Below are positions 18,494 through 28,338 of a DNA stretch of 64,000 bases, in pieces. The notes under the pieces were generated by a model. It was not told the DNA's origin. It saw only the letters and a program-made list of their open reading frames with translations, and ran no database searches. The position numbers were made by a program, and so were the translations under genes. Source of the DNA: Flavobacteriales bacterium (GTDB lineage: Bacteria; Bacteroidota; Bacteroidia; Flavobacteriales_D; Sanyastnellaceae); contig JADKIZ010000004.1 in the NCBI GenBank assembly GCA_016722445.1, positions 178,278-242,277 of the forward strand, given 5' to 3'. Every line of letters starts with the position of its first letter. Positions within the stretch are counted from its first letter, which is position 1.

Positions 18494-21448
18494 TTACCTT
18501 ATAACCAAAGGTTCACAATATGTTTCTCCCTGAGCATTCATCATTCGAACCTGATAAATACCAGCTGAATGTGATTCAGAATTCCACACAATGTTTCCCT
18601 GTCTCTGATACCATTCGGTTACCATTTCCCCTACCGAATTCATAATACTCACGGACCAAGTACCAGGAGGTAATGCGATAGTGGTCCATTCATCCGCAGG
18701 ATTTGGATAAATTCTGATCTGATTTGATTTTGTTTCTTTAAGTCCAACCATCATCAATGAATTACTCAATGATGAACAACCTTCATCGTTAGTGGTCAAA
18801 ACTGTATATGTTCCTTCCTCTATGGCATTCAGGGTTTGTTGATTCTCGCCATCGATTACCGCTCCATCCAGGTACCAAATCCAGTCGGAACCATCCGGAG
18901 CAGTTAATGCCCAGCTATTTGCAACGATGGTAGTTCCCGGTAGTTCAACACTTGTCACGACAATCGTTTCCGTTTTTTCACACAACGGATTAGAACGTAC
19001 TAATTCAAGACTGTAACTGCCCGGGCCGGATGGATCAAACTCAAGTGTTGGACCGGTACCTATGAGGGTCTCGTTAAGACGCCATTCATAAGTCTCCACA
19101 TAATCATGATCAGCATTTAAAATAACAACACTACCATCGCATATAGGCATCGGCTGAACCATATCCTGAATCATAGAGCATTCAAATATGGTGTGATGAT
19201 AGGTGTTGGTCACCACAGCTGGATTTTCATCGAAATAAATAGACGCTGTATTGAGTATCACATCGCCACCTTGTAATTGTGGTAATGGTCGAATTCTATA
19301 AACCACAAATCCATGAGATTCAGGTTCATTGTTGAAACTATCCGGCAGCATGATGTTGTCGAATATAAATCTGATGAGTCCATCCGGATTAACTATGGTG
19401 CTGTAGGAATGTGAAGCACCTACCGGAACAAAAGAGGTCAAATCAAGTTTCGTGATGTCGATCTGATCATCTATATGAATATTGAATGCTGGTGCATTTC
19501 CAGTATTCTGGAACCTGATCCGATATTCAATTTCTTCATCGGCATTCATGAAATGTTCTTCAGCGTAACCCACAGGAATAGCCTGTTTGTCGTTCGGATC
19601 CCAAGCACATGTCACCACTGTATTGCTAGTCCATGATTCTTCATAAAATGGAACACCATCATTGGTGAGTGTAATTGACATGTCAAAACTATAGGTTGTT
19701 CCAACGAAAGCCGCTCCGGGACCATTCACATGGACCATGTAATAATATGTAGTACCGACAGGTTGATCGACAATATTCCAGGTAATTAAACCACCTGACA
19801 CCGAGGTTGGCACAACATATCCCGAAGGAGTTGAACCAATAACGAGCGACTCATCGTAGCTGATGGTAGCAGTACCGTTTAATGGAACGCTTCCAGTATT
19901 GGTCACCCAAATACCAGAGGAAAGTCCGTTGGTGCAATGCAAAACGGTGTTCCACCACAAACCCGAACCATAGATCTGTGCTGTCATTTCACTCGCAGGA
20001 ATGAGTGGAATAAACAAGCCACTACATGTAGGCAAAGTGATCTCCAATGGAGAATCTACAGAGAGAATCCATGCACCACTTGGATCGGTATATCCAACAT
20101 GATATACACCGGGTAAAAGTGAAGGCAATACAAATTCACCAAGGGCATTCGCATAAATGTCTACACCAAGTTCAACAATTGTGATATACCCGGTATTACC
20201 CAAGACAGGCTCAATGGTTGGCCATGTGGTGCGCAAGCCATCTCCATTCACATCATGGAAAATGATTCCTGTCAAGTCAGAACCGAAAATGCATGATCCA
20301 TCATCACATGTGGCATATGATAAATAATTGCATGCGCCTGCATCCATGCATCCGTTATACCCACAACTGCCATCTTCTATCAAAGCCTCTGGATTATAGT
20401 TGCATGACGTCTTCAATGTGCAACCACACATGTTTGACACAGATACATCTGATAAATCTGCAAGTATTTGAACCGGTGACCAGGTTGTCCACATGGTCAT
20501 GACATGGATATAATATTCTGTATTCGGCAGAACGGTAACCGAACCACAATTGAAATTCGTTTCGCAAAAAATGACTTCACCTAGCGCACAATCGGTTCCA
20601 GTTTCAACTTGCGTGATCTGGACACCTGTCATGGTATTGGGTGTAGGATTGTTATAATATCCTGCATGCACACCGAGGTTCAATACTGTATTATCGCCTG
20701 AATTGATGGTATACCAACCATGTTGGTAATAATTCGCAATCCCACTGCAATCCATCGTTTGCGGAGAAATTCCACATAAGGTATCGCTCAGGGTAACTTC
20801 ATCCTCTAGTACAATTGCAGAAGCGCAACTCAAATTGGCCACTTCTGATTCTTCAATTGTAATGGAAGTCTCAGCCATACAACCATTGGCGTCTATCACT
20901 GTGATTGGATAAGTTCCAGGAACTTCAGTGCAGAAATATCCATTTCCTATTTCACCATTACCATAGTCGTAGGTATATGGCGCAGTTCCACCGATGGCAG
21001 AAACTTGAACACATGACAATAGACCACAATTGTTATTGACTACTGTGGCCGCTACAGCGAGAGGTTGAATCGCAAAATAATTGCTCGAGCATGTGGATGA
21101 AGTTGCTATTGTTGCGTTCAATTCATCTATTACAGTGAGAGTAAGACATACCTGAGCCAAGGTATTTCCCATATACCACTGGTAAATTGGGATACTCGTC
21201 GGAGAAATAGTATTACCGCTCATTTGATCGGCCAATATCATTTCGGTTCCATTCCAATAATATGCCTCCCAGGTATAGTTGACAGAATAAACACCGGTGC
21301 AAGTGGTATAGCCATAACCCATGAATCCAATTGGATCCGAGGAGCAGTTTTGGCTCATGGCTTGAGAAATGGTGACTTGAATTTCACATTGCGCCTTGCT
21401 GCCAAGTGCAAGGCAGATCATAATTAAGAGAGTAGATAATGTTTTCAT
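18494..21448 (-). CDS. Large secreted surface protein with DUF7619-like domain and T9SS type A sorting signal
   Basis: The protein has 984 residues from the ATG at 21448 with signal peptide MKTLSTLLIMICLALGSKAQ. In order it contains a beta region, an SprB-like repeat near GGTAPYTYDYGNG...VTVIDANGC, and a Cys-rich motif of the type TSCNYNPEALIEDGSC with a second copy, common in marine Bacteroidota. Next come a carboxypeptidase-regulatory/SdrD-like domain (GIIFHDVNGDGLR...VLPSLLPGVYHVGY), a DUF7619-type repeat (EEIEYRIRFQNTGNAPAFN ... NTASIYFDENPAVVTNT), and Ig-like segments. The end is a type A sorting domain (IRIYPNPADEWTTI ... CEPLVIR). An upstream in-frame start at 21517 is unlikely because it would precede the signal peptide. 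The ligand is unknown. It is monocistronic with its own terminator. Confidence 0.9.
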   Translation of the reverse strand: MKTLSTLLIMICLALGSKAQCEIQVTISQAMSQNCSSDPIGFMGYGYTTCTGVYSVNYTWEAYYWNGTEMILADQMSGNTISPTSIPIYQWYMGNTLAQVCLTLTVIDELNATIATSSTCSSNYFAIQPLAVAATVVNNNCGLLSCVQVSAIGGTAPYTYDYGNGEIGNGYFCTEVPGTYPITVIDANGCMAETSITIEESEVANLSCASAIVLEDEVTLSDTLCGISPQTMDCSGIANYYQHGWYTINSGDNTVLNLGVHAGYYNNPTPNTMTGVQITQVETGTDCALGEVIFCETNFNCGSVTVLPNTEYYIHVMTMWTTWSPVQILADLSDVSVSNMCGCTLKTSCNYNPEALIEDGSCGYNGCMDAGACNYLSYATCDDGSCIFGSDLTGIIFHDVNGDGLRTTWPTIEPVLGNTGYITIVELGVDIYANALGEFVLPSLLPGVYHVGYTDPSGAWILSVDSPLEITLPTCSGLFIPLIPASEMTAQIYGSGLWWNTVLHCTNGLSSGIWVTNTGSVPLNGTATISYDESLVIGSTPSGYVVPTSVSGGLITWNIVDQPVGTTYYYMVHVNGPGAAFVGTTYSFDMSITLTNDGVPFYEESWTSNTVVTCAWDPNDKQAIPVGYAEEHFMNADEEIEYRIRFQNTGNAPAFNIHIDDQIDITKLDLTSFVPVGASHSYSTIVNPDGLIRFIFDNIMLPDSFNNEPESHGFVVYRIRPLPQLQGGDVILNTASIYFDENPAVVTNTYHHTIFECSMIQDMVQPMPICDGSVVILNADHDYVETYEWRLNETLIGTGPTLEFDPSGPGSYSLELVRSNPLCEKTETIVVTSVELPGTTIVANSWALTAPDGSDWIWYLDGAVIDGENQQTLNAIEEGTYTVLTTNDEGCSSLSNSLMMVGLKETKSNQIRIYPNPADEWTTIALPPGTWSVSIMNSVGEMVTEWYQRQGNIVWNSESHSAGIYQVRMMNAQGETYCEPLVIR

Positions 21449-21743
21449 CTGGTTAGCTTTAGGGTTTTCAAATAGACTGCAGGAAATGGGTATGGGTTGC
21501 AAAGACCGGAATTTCAATAATTAACCCATTGGAAATATTCGACCACAAGGCAAATCAGCACTAATTTTCAAGCACTTACAAAATTACCCTTTCCTTTTTA
21601 AAACCTATGAACCACTCATTATTAATAGGTTGCAATCGCATATTTCCAATTAAGCCAGCCGGATGTATATTCGCGCCCCGAATTTTGTCAGGAGCAATCC
21701 TGAATTTTTTAACCGTAGCAAAACCAATTTCTTACAATTTATA

Positions 21744-24197
21744 ATGGATAATCTGATCTATGTAGTTCCTGCCCTGGGTGTATTGGGGCTGATTGTCATG
21801 GCCATTAAATCGGCCTGGGTCACAAAGCAAGACGCTGGTAATGACCGCATGAAGGAAATCGGCGGATACGTTGCAGAAGGTGCAATGGCATTCCTCAAAG
21901 CCGAATATAAAATCCTCGCCATTTATGTTCTCATCGCCGGAGCTGGACTTGGCGTGCTTTCTCAAATGGTTGAAACCTCACATTGGCTCATAGTAGTAGC
22001 TTTTGTGATTGGTTGTGTGTTCAGCGCACTTGCAGGATATTTCGGTATGCGTATCGCTACCAAAGCGAATATTCGTACCACACAGGCTGCGCGTACATCA
22101 CTGGCTAAAGCGCTGAAGGTTTCTTTCACTGGTGGTACAGTGATGGGACTTGGTGTTGCTGGTCTCGCAGTACTAGGTCTGAGCATGCTTTTCATCATTT
22201 TCTTCACCTTCTTTATGAATGGTAGCCTTGAAAATGGTGGATATCAGTCCATGACAAGGGTTCTGGAAGTACTCGCTGGTTTCAGCGTTGGTGCTGAAAG
22301 TATCGCGCTCTTCGCCCGTGTTGATAATGGTATCTATACCAAAGCTGCTGACGTAGGCGCTGACCTCGTAGGAAAAGTTGAAGCAGGTATCCCTGAAGAT
22401 GATCCTCGCAATCCAGCAACTATTGCGGATAACGTGGGTGATAACGTGGGTGACGTTGCAGGTATGGGAGCTGACCTTTTTGGTTCTTATGTAGCGACAG
22501 TACTCGCTTCTATGGTTCTCGGTAACTACGTTATCCGTGACTTCATGAATGCAAACCATGGTTCGTATGATGGAATTCCATTCAACGGACTAGGACCAAT
22601 TTTCCTTCCATTGCTGATCGCTGCGGTTGGACTTCTTGCATCTATTCTTTCAAGTTATCTCGTGCGTTTGAGTGAAACTGCAAAAGCAGATACCAACACC
22701 GTACAACGTGCTTTGAATACTGGTAACTGGGCATCTATTCTGATGTCTTTGGGTGCTGCTTTCTTCTTGATCAAAACTTGTCTTCCTGCAGAAATGACCA
22801 TCAGCGTATTCAACGCTGGTGAATTCAGCACGACTACAACTACGTCCATGAATGTTTTCTGGGCAACATTGATCGGAATGTTCGTTGGTGCTGCTATATC
22901 TTATATCACCGAATTCTATACAGGTCTTGGTAAAAGACCAGTAATGGGCATCGTACAGAAATCCGCAACAGGTGCTGCAACAAATATCATTGCCGGGTTA
23001 GGTACAGGAATGCTCTCTACTGCTACTCCTGTCATCCTTTTCGCTGGTGCGATTTGGGGCGCTTATGCTCTCGCTGGTTTCTATGGCGTTGGTATTGCTG
23101 CCTCTGCTATGATGGCAAACACTGCGATGCAACTTGCTATTGATGCATTCGGACCAATCGCCGACAATGCAGGTGGTGTTGCTGAAATGAGTGAACTTCC
23201 TGCTGACGTGCGTGAAAAGACGGATATCCTTGATTCTGTTGGTAACACTACTGCCGCTATCGGAAAAGGTTTTGCTATCGCATCTGCTGCATTGACAGCA
23301 CTTGCGCTTTTTGCCGCTTATGTAACATTTACTGGAATTAAAGGGATCAATATTTTCGATGCGAAAGTGCTCGCTGCACTTTTCATCGGTGGAATGATTC
23401 CAGTTGTATTCTCTGCTTTAGCTATGAATTCTGTAGGTAAAGCTGCCATGGATATGGTGAATGAAGTTCGTCGCCAATTCCGCGAAATACCAGGTATTAT
23501 GGAAGGAGTTGGCAAACCAGAATACAGCAAATGTGTTGAGATCTCAACCAAAGCTGCCCTTCGTGAAATGATGTTACCTGGTGTGATCACCATCGTTACC
23601 CCGATCATCGTTGGTCTTGTAATGGGTGCTGAAGCGCTAGGTGCTTATATGGCAGGTGTAACAGTAAGCGGTGTGCTTTGGGCTATCTTCCAAAACAATG
23701 CCGGAGGTGCGTGGGATAACGCGAAAAAATCCTTCGAGAAAGGTGTGGAAATCGAAGTGAATGGTAAAAAAGAAATCTTCTACAAAAAATCTGAGCCACA
23801 TAAAGGTGCAGTTGTAGGTGATACAGTAGGTGACCCATTCAAAGATACTTCAGGCCCTTCTATGAATATCCTCATCAAACTGACTTGTCTCGTTGGTCTA
23901 ACACTGGCTCCTATGCTCGGTGAACATGCCAATGGACATGCAGGACAAGCGGATTGTGGCCACAAACAAGAATGTGTAACGACCAATTGTCATGAAGGAT
24001 CAACTTCTTGTACTGGTCAGCACGATAAAAATGGTGCCTGCGTTTGTAAAGATCCAGGTTGTTGCTCTAAAGGAAAAGAACATGGCGCTTCTTGCACTCA
24101 TCACGAAGGCCAGACTGCAGAAGGTGCAGAAAGTAACGCATCAGAAACACCTTCATCAGATGTTGTAACTCCAACCACGGAATCACCTACACATTAA
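21744..24197 (+). CDS. hppA: Membrane-bound, K+-dependent type cation-pumping pyrophosphatase with a Cys/His-rich tail
   Basis: This integral membrane enzyme couples pyrophosphate hydrolysis to H+ and/or Na+ export. From the ATG at 21744 it has 817 residues with ~16 membrane helices. Catalytic motifs are intact: TKAADVGADLVGKVEAG, IPEDDPRNPATIADNVGDNV and GDVAGMGADLFGSY. The segment GNTTAAIGKGFAI has Ala where K+-independent enzymes have Lys, indicating K+ dependence. Whether it pumps H+, Na+ or both cannot be settled here. After the last helix (NILIKLTCLVGLTLAP) comes an unusual ~90-residue hydrophilic tail with nine Cys and many His (CGHKQEC, CVCKDPGCCSKGKEHG), ending in a Ser/Thr/Pro stretch. 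An upstream in-frame start at 21663 is considered non-coding. Confidence 0.97.
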   Translation: MDNLIYVVPALGVLGLIVMAIKSAWVTKQDAGNDRMKEIGGYVAEGAMAFLKAEYKILAIYVLIAGAGLGVLSQMVETSHWLIVVAFVIGCVFSALAGYFGMRIATKANIRTTQAARTSLAKALKVSFTGGTVMGLGVAGLAVLGLSMLFIIFFTFFMNGSLENGGYQSMTRVLEVLAGFSVGAESIALFARVDNGIYTKAADVGADLVGKVEAGIPEDDPRNPATIADNVGDNVGDVAGMGADLFGSYVATVLASMVLGNYVIRDFMNANHGSYDGIPFNGLGPIFLPLLIAAVGLLASILSSYLVRLSETAKADTNTVQRALNTGNWASILMSLGAAFFLIKTCLPAEMTISVFNAGEFSTTTTTSMNVFWATLIGMFVGAAISYITEFYTGLGKRPVMGIVQKSATGAATNIIAGLGTGMLSTATPVILFAGAIWGAYALAGFYGVGIAASAMMANTAMQLAIDAFGPIADNAGGVAEMSELPADVREKTDILDSVGNTTAAIGKGFAIASAALTALALFAAYVTFTGIKGINIFDAKVLAALFIGGMIPVVFSALAMNSVGKAAMDMVNEVRRQFREIPGIMEGVGKPEYSKCVEISTKAALREMMLPGVITIVTPIIVGLVMGAEALGAYMAGVTVSGVLWAIFQNNAGGAWDNAKKSFEKGVEIEVNGKKEIFYKKSEPHKGAVVGDTVGDPFKDTSGPSMNILIKLTCLVGLTLAPMLGEHANGHAGQADCGHKQECVTTNCHEGSTSCTGQHDKNGACVCKDPGCCSKGKEHGASCTHHEGQTAEGAESNASETPSSDVVTPTTESPTH

Positions 24198-24215
24198 TCC
24201 AACATGACATTTCAA

Positions 24216-25016
24216 ATGAAAACACAATTTGCTTTTGTAGTTGCTGCCATCATGATTTTGACTTCATGTGGCAATGGAGATCAAACTGCTCAAGTTGTAC
24301 TTGATGCTTGTGGATGCGCCAAGGTGAAAGATACTTCGAGCGAAGACTATGCAAAATGTAAAGAGTTTCGCAAGGACGCAAAATTTGAATCAGATTTTCA
24401 AAAATGTCTGATTGCTGGTACAAGCGGCCTCGATACTTCAAGAGTTACGATTCAGGATGCTGCAACGGCAACCAACCTGCAATCTGCTCAGAATGGAGCA
24501 TATGCCATTGACGCTGCTTCATCGCATGTTACTTGGTATGGTGAAAAAGTTACCGGCAAAAGACACTCAGGTGTGATCAATGTGATGGAAGGTAGTCTTG
24601 TTATGGAAAATGGACTTCCTTCTGGTTCGATTGTCCTTGACATGAAAACACTTGTCGTAACTGATCAGACTGGTGAGCCAAAAACAAAACTTGAAAACCA
24701 CCTGAAAAGCGCTGACTTCTTTGACGTCGCTAAATTTGATGTAGCCAAGTTCGTCATCAAATCTGCAACAGCTAAAAATGCCATGCAGTTTGAATTGAAA
24801 GGTGACATGACCATCAAAGGAATCACTCACGAAACAATAGCAAATGTCGTGATCGCTCCAAATGGCTCCGATGCCAACATCGGCGGTGGTATGGTATTCG
24901 ATCGTTCTCTGTTTGATGTTCGTTACGGTTCTGATAAATTTTTTGACAACCTCGGAAATGACATGATCAAAAATGACATCACCCTGGTTTTTGATTTTAA
25001 AGCGAAGAAGAAATAA
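24216..25016 (+). CDS. YceI-family lipoprotein
   Basis: The protein has 266 residues from the ATG at 24216. A lipoprotein signal (MKTQFAFVVAAIMILTSC, then GNGD) precedes a short Cys-containing segment (VVLDACGCAKVKD ... YAKCKEF) and a YceI lipocalin-like beta barrel (YAIDAASSHVTWYGEKVTG, SGSIVLDMKTLVV, KLENHLKSADFFDV, GDMTIKGITH). YceI proteins bind isoprenoid-type lipids such as polyprenyl quinones; the specific ligand is unknown. The gene starts 18 bases after hppA and precedes a bidirectional terminator, so it is likely cotranscribed with hppA. DVAKFDVAKF is a small internal duplication. Confidence 0.9.
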   Translation: MKTQFAFVVAAIMILTSCGNGDQTAQVVLDACGCAKVKDTSSEDYAKCKEFRKDAKFESDFQKCLIAGTSGLDTSRVTIQDAATATNLQSAQNGAYAIDAASSHVTWYGEKVTGKRHSGVINVMEGSLVMENGLPSGSIVLDMKTLVVTDQTGEPKTKLENHLKSADFFDVAKFDVAKFVIKSATAKNAMQFELKGDMTIKGITHETIANVVIAPNGSDANIGGGMVFDRSLFDVRYGSDKFFDNLGNDMIKNDITLVFDFKAKKK

Positions 25017-25038
25017 TCAATCGAATTGATAGAAAATA

Positions 25039-25064
25039 AAAAAGGCCACATATGTGGCCTTTTC
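25039..25064. terminator. Bidirectional terminator between the YceI and dNK genes
   Basis: A perfect palindrome ggccacatatgtggcc (25044-25059) is flanked by A-rich and T-rich arms. It can stop transcription from both converging genes. Confidence 0.9.
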
Positions 25065-25086
25065 TTTTGATGTAATATTCTTTTTC

Positions 25087-25703
25087 TTATTTGAATAATC
25101 CGTGCAGTTGTCCGTCAATGGACGAAATGATTTTACCCAAGTCTTCAGGATTTTCATGGAATCTGTTGTCATCAATATCGACAACCAACATTTTACCTTT
25201 ATTGTAAGTGCTGATCCACGCCTCATAGCGCTCATTTAATCGCGTGAGATAATCCAAGCGGATGGCTTCTTCGTATTCACGTCCACGTTTGCCAATGTTT
25301 TCGACCAATGCAGGAACGGAAGCACGCAGAAAAATAAGTAGATCTGGAGGAGTGATGAATTCATCCATCACATTGAACAGGTCAACATAATTTTCAAAAT
25401 CACGCGTGGTCATCAGACCCATGGCGTGTAGGTTCGGAGCGAAGATGAAAGCATCTTCATAGATTGTTCTGTCTTGAACAATCTTTTTACCACTTTTCTT
25501 CAAATCCTGAATCTGTCTGAATCGACTTTTCAGAAAGAATACTTGCAGGTTGAAAGACCAGCGTTGCATGTACTTGTAAAAATCGATGAGATAAGGATTA
25601 TCATCAACTTCTTCGAAATGCGGTTGCCATTTATAGTGTTTGGCAAGCATCGTGGTGAGTGTGGTTTACCTGAACCAATATTTCCGGCTATGGCGATATG
25701 CAT
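25087..25703 (-). CDS. Deoxynucleoside kinase, frameshifted in the P-loop
   Basis: This enzyme phosphorylates deoxynucleosides (dNK/dGK/dCK family) for nucleotide salvage. It starts at 25703 (MHIAIAGNIGSGK). The P-loop frame is lost at TTT 25665-25667; one more base gives GSGKTTLTTMLAKHYKWQPHFEE and continues without interruption to 25087. Repaired length is 205 residues, normal for bacterial members. Other motifs are EEVDDNPYLIDFYKYMQRWSFNLQ, IVQDRTIYEDAFIFA (the catalytic Asp-Arg and Glu region) and KRGREYE in the lid. The preferred base cannot be inferred. The upstream gene on the same strand ends 65 bases away. Confidence 0.9.
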
Positions 25704-25768
25704 AAAATCTGTTTGGTAATAAAAACGAGGTCGAAAGTAAAACAAAACAACCACCCGAAAGTCGATTG

Positions 25769-26563
25769 TTAGTTTCTTACGTTTTCTTTCGGTTTCCATG
25801 TACTCAACACGCCATCTGCCAAGGTATAAAGCCGTTGATTGAAATATTGAACCCGAGAGCTTTTCTCAATGAGAAGGAACATAGTCATAACGCTGATTAA
25901 ATCCTTCCCGACTACATTCAATACAGCTCCTTCATGATAGATAATTTCATCGGAAAAAACCTGTATATCTGAAGTGGTCAAAATTTTTAATGTGGTACGA
26001 TAGCTCCCATAAACATCAAAAATCACGACACCATTGGATGGATCTCTCAGATACAATTGCGATCCTCTCTCGATGATTTGGGTTGGCTCAATCTGCATTC
26101 CAGTCAACGTGGAAATATTTCCCGTTGATGCCAACTTGTTAAAATTCTGGTCGACGCGGATCATTTCGGAATTTCTGGAATCCCACATCCAATATGCATC
26201 ACCTCTAGAACCACAAACCATTTCAATTTGTCCTAAGCCTTTTTCAAATAGATCTACCCTACCCTGTTCGCTCAGCGTGTTGTCGAAAACTACAATTTTG
26301 CCTTGAGACCTGTAATGAATAAAGGGTTTGAGCGGATTGGTTACATCAAAATATTCGATGTTGCCGCTATTGAGTTCTGAAGTTCTGAATGTATGACCAC
26401 CATTGGCATTGATGCGTTCTATATACGTGTCGTGAATGAGGTATAGATTACCTAATTCGTCCAATGAAAAGTCTGATGCATCAGTTGATTTCTGTTCAAC
26501 AAGAACAAAATCCGACAAGATGATCGAAAGTCCAAAGGCCAATAAAATGGATTTTAAAATCAT
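25769..26563 (-). CDS. Unknown exported protein, beta-propeller-like
   Basis: The protein has 264 residues with a short N-terminal hydrophobic segment (MILKSILLAFGLSIILSDFVL) that may be a signal peptide. The remainder has repeated ~40-residue units beginning with phrases such as LDELGNLYLIHDTYIERIN, GKIVVFDNTLSEQGRVDLF, GDAYWMWDSRNSEMIRVD and GSQLYLRDPSNGVVIFDVYG, a pattern typical of a six- or seven-bladed beta-propeller. No catalytic motif is visible. It starts five bases after the GH3 gene and is therefore in the same transcription unit. Function unknown. Confidence 0.7.
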   Translation of the reverse strand: MILKSILLAFGLSIILSDFVLVEQKSTDASDFSLDELGNLYLIHDTYIERINANGGHTFRTSELNSGNIEYFDVTNPLKPFIHYRSQGKIVVFDNTLSEQGRVDLFEKGLGQIEMVCGSRGDAYWMWDSRNSEMIRVDQNFNKLASTGNISTLTGMQIEPTQIIERGSQLYLRDPSNGVVIFDVYGSYRTTLKILTTSDIQVFSDEIIYHEGAVLNVVGKDLISVMTMFLLIEKSSRVQYFNQRLYTLADGVLSTWKPKENVRN

Positions 26564-26568
26564 GCTGA

Positions 26569-28095
26569 TTAAGCTTCAGTCACAACTGAAACGAGGTGTT
26601 GGGAAACTTCATCGATATATCTGCGGTCATTGCAGAGTCGAGGCACTTTGTGTTGACCACCAAGTTTGTCCTTTTCTCGAAGCCAGTTATAAAATGTACC
26701 TTTAGGCAAGACACGTACCAGAGGTTCGCGAAGGATAAAATCGAATGCTCTTTTGGCATCATAATCAGAATTCACTTCGCGTAGTTTTTTATCCAGCAAC
26801 AGTTTGAATTGATTTATGTCTCCAGGTTCACGATCAAATTCAATAAGCCATTCGTGTGCACCGGTGGAATTTCCAGTCATGTACACAGGTGCTGCAGTGT
26901 AATCTGTAACAGAAGACGCAGTTGCCTGACAAGCATATCTGATCGCTTCATCAGCATTGTCTACCATCAATTCCTCACCAAATGCATTGATATAATGTCT
27001 CGTACGGCCACTCACCTGTATTCGAAAAGGATATGTAGATGTAAATCGAACTGTATCACCCACCAGATAACGCCAAAGTCCTCCGTTGGTTGAAATGATC
27101 AATGCATAGTTTTCACCGAGCACAACATCTTTCAATCCGATGGTTTTTGGTGCTGCCTTGCCATATTCAGACATAGGCATAAACTCATAGAAGATGCCGT
27201 AGTCCAACATGAGCAGAAGATCATTTGCATCCAGTCTATCTTGAATCCCAAAGAAGCCTTCACTGGCATTGTAGGTTTCAACATAACTCATGGTACTGCC
27301 GGGTATCAAGGCTTCGAACTGGTCTCTGTACGGTTTAAAACTAACACCACCATGCCAGAAAAGTTCGAGGTTGGGCCACACTTCGCGGATATTGTTGGTC
27401 CCTTTTAATTCAAGAATTCTCTTCAGTAATACCAAAGTCCAACTCGGAACGCCAGCCATCATATAGATGTCTTCATTCATGGTGGTTTGGGCAATGCGTT
27501 CAATTTTTTCTTCCCAATTATCCATCAAAGCGATGTCTCTAGATGGCGTCCTTCGCAATTCCACCCATATGGGCAAATTGCGAATGATAATAGCCGATAG
27601 ATCACCCGTATATCCTTCTTCGTTAAATGCATTAATTTTCGAAGAGCCCCCGAGTACCAAGTGCTTTCCACTATAAATATTGGCGTTCGGTTTTTGATTG
27701 TAGTAAAGTGCCAATAGATCCTTACCACCTTTATAGTGACATTCTTCCAGCGCTTCTTTAGTCACCGGAATGTACTTGCTTCGGTCATCGGTCGTTCCAC
27801 TGCTCTTTGCAAACCACTTCAATTTTGATGGCCATAACACATTTTGCTGACCTTCACGAAGTGATTCAACGTATGGTTTGAATGATTCATAATTGCGAAT
27901 AGGAACGGCTTTCTTAAAATCGTCAACAGTCGTAATTTTCGAGAAATGATGCTCCAATCCGAACCTTGTGAGAGCTGCCTGATCAACGAGAGATCTGAAC
28001 ACGTCGTGTTGCACCTCGACCGGATACTTCATAAAAAGTTCGATTTGGTGAATACGTTTTTTCATAAACCATCCGAAGACGGAGTTCAGGGGCAT
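26569..28095 (-). CDS. GH3-family (acyl-adenylating) protein
   Basis: The protein has 508 residues and is full length for bacterial GH3 proteins, members of the ANL adenylating superfamily that in plants conjugate jasmonate or auxin to amino acids. Visible motifs: FAKSSGTTDDRSKYIPVT (nucleotide-binding P-loop-like motif), GKHLVLGGSS, MMAGVPSWTLVLLKRI, YVETYNASEGFFG (motif 2), and GLWRYLVGDTVRFTSTYPFRIQVSGRTRHYINAFGEE (motif 3). Bacterial homologues occur widely in Bacteroidota, but their substrates are unknown. It heads a small minus-strand group followed by an unknown beta-propeller protein and dNK. Confidence 0.93.
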   Translation of the reverse strand: MPLNSVFGWFMKKRIHQIELFMKYPVEVQHDVFRSLVDQAALTRFGLEHHFSKITTVDDFKKAVPIRNYESFKPYVESLREGQQNVLWPSKLKWFAKSSGTTDDRSKYIPVTKEALEECHYKGGKDLLALYYNQKPNANIYSGKHLVLGGSSKINAFNEEGYTGDLSAIIIRNLPIWVELRRTPSRDIALMDNWEEKIERIAQTTMNEDIYMMAGVPSWTLVLLKRILELKGTNNIREVWPNLELFWHGGVSFKPYRDQFEALIPGSTMSYVETYNASEGFFGIQDRLDANDLLLMLDYGIFYEFMPMSEYGKAAPKTIGLKDVVLGENYALIISTNGGLWRYLVGDTVRFTSTYPFRIQVSGRTRHYINAFGEELMVDNADEAIRYACQATASSVTDYTAAPVYMTGNSTGAHEWLIEFDREPGDINQFKLLLDKKLREVNSDYDAKRAFDFILREPLVRVLPKGTFYNWLREKDKLGGQHKVPRLCNDRRYIDEVSQHLVSVVTEA

Positions 28096-28133
28096 GATTT
28101 GATCTGGTTCTCGTTACTATAAGCTAAATTAAT

Positions 28134-28164
28134 TAAAAAAGCGGAAGAATTGATGTTCTTCCGC
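28134..28164 (-). terminator. Terminator downstream of tRNA-Arg
   Basis: A 9-bp stem gcggaagaa / ttcttccgc with a 6-base loop is followed on the minus strand by a T-rich tract. It follows the tRNA-Arg gene by about ten bases. Confidence 0.85.
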
Positions 28165-28172
28165 TCTTAAAG

Positions 28173-28242
28173 TGACTCAAAGGATTCGAACCCCTATCTG
28201 AGGAACCGGAATCCTCCATTCTATCCATTAAACTACGGAGCC
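28173..28242 (-). tRNA. tRNA-Arg (anticodon CCG)
   Basis: The minus strand folds as a tRNA starting GGCTCCG. The anticodon stem GAGGA/TCCTC encloses loop TTCCGGT (anticodon CCG, reading CGG Arg). The T-arm has TTCGAAT. The acceptor stem pairs GGCTC with GAGTC, with weak pairing at positions 6-7. CCA is not encoded. Confidence 0.88.
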
Positions 28243-28338
28243 TAAAAATTTGCGCATGCGAAAATAATGAGGCCGCGTCGTTTCAACCTATTGGATCAAA
28301 AAATCAAATCTCAGTTTGGTGATAACCACCTCAAAATT

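Noticed and set aside
22173..22559. 128-residue open frame antisense to hppA
   Set aside because: It mirrors the catalytic region of the pyrophosphatase, so it is explained by that gene.
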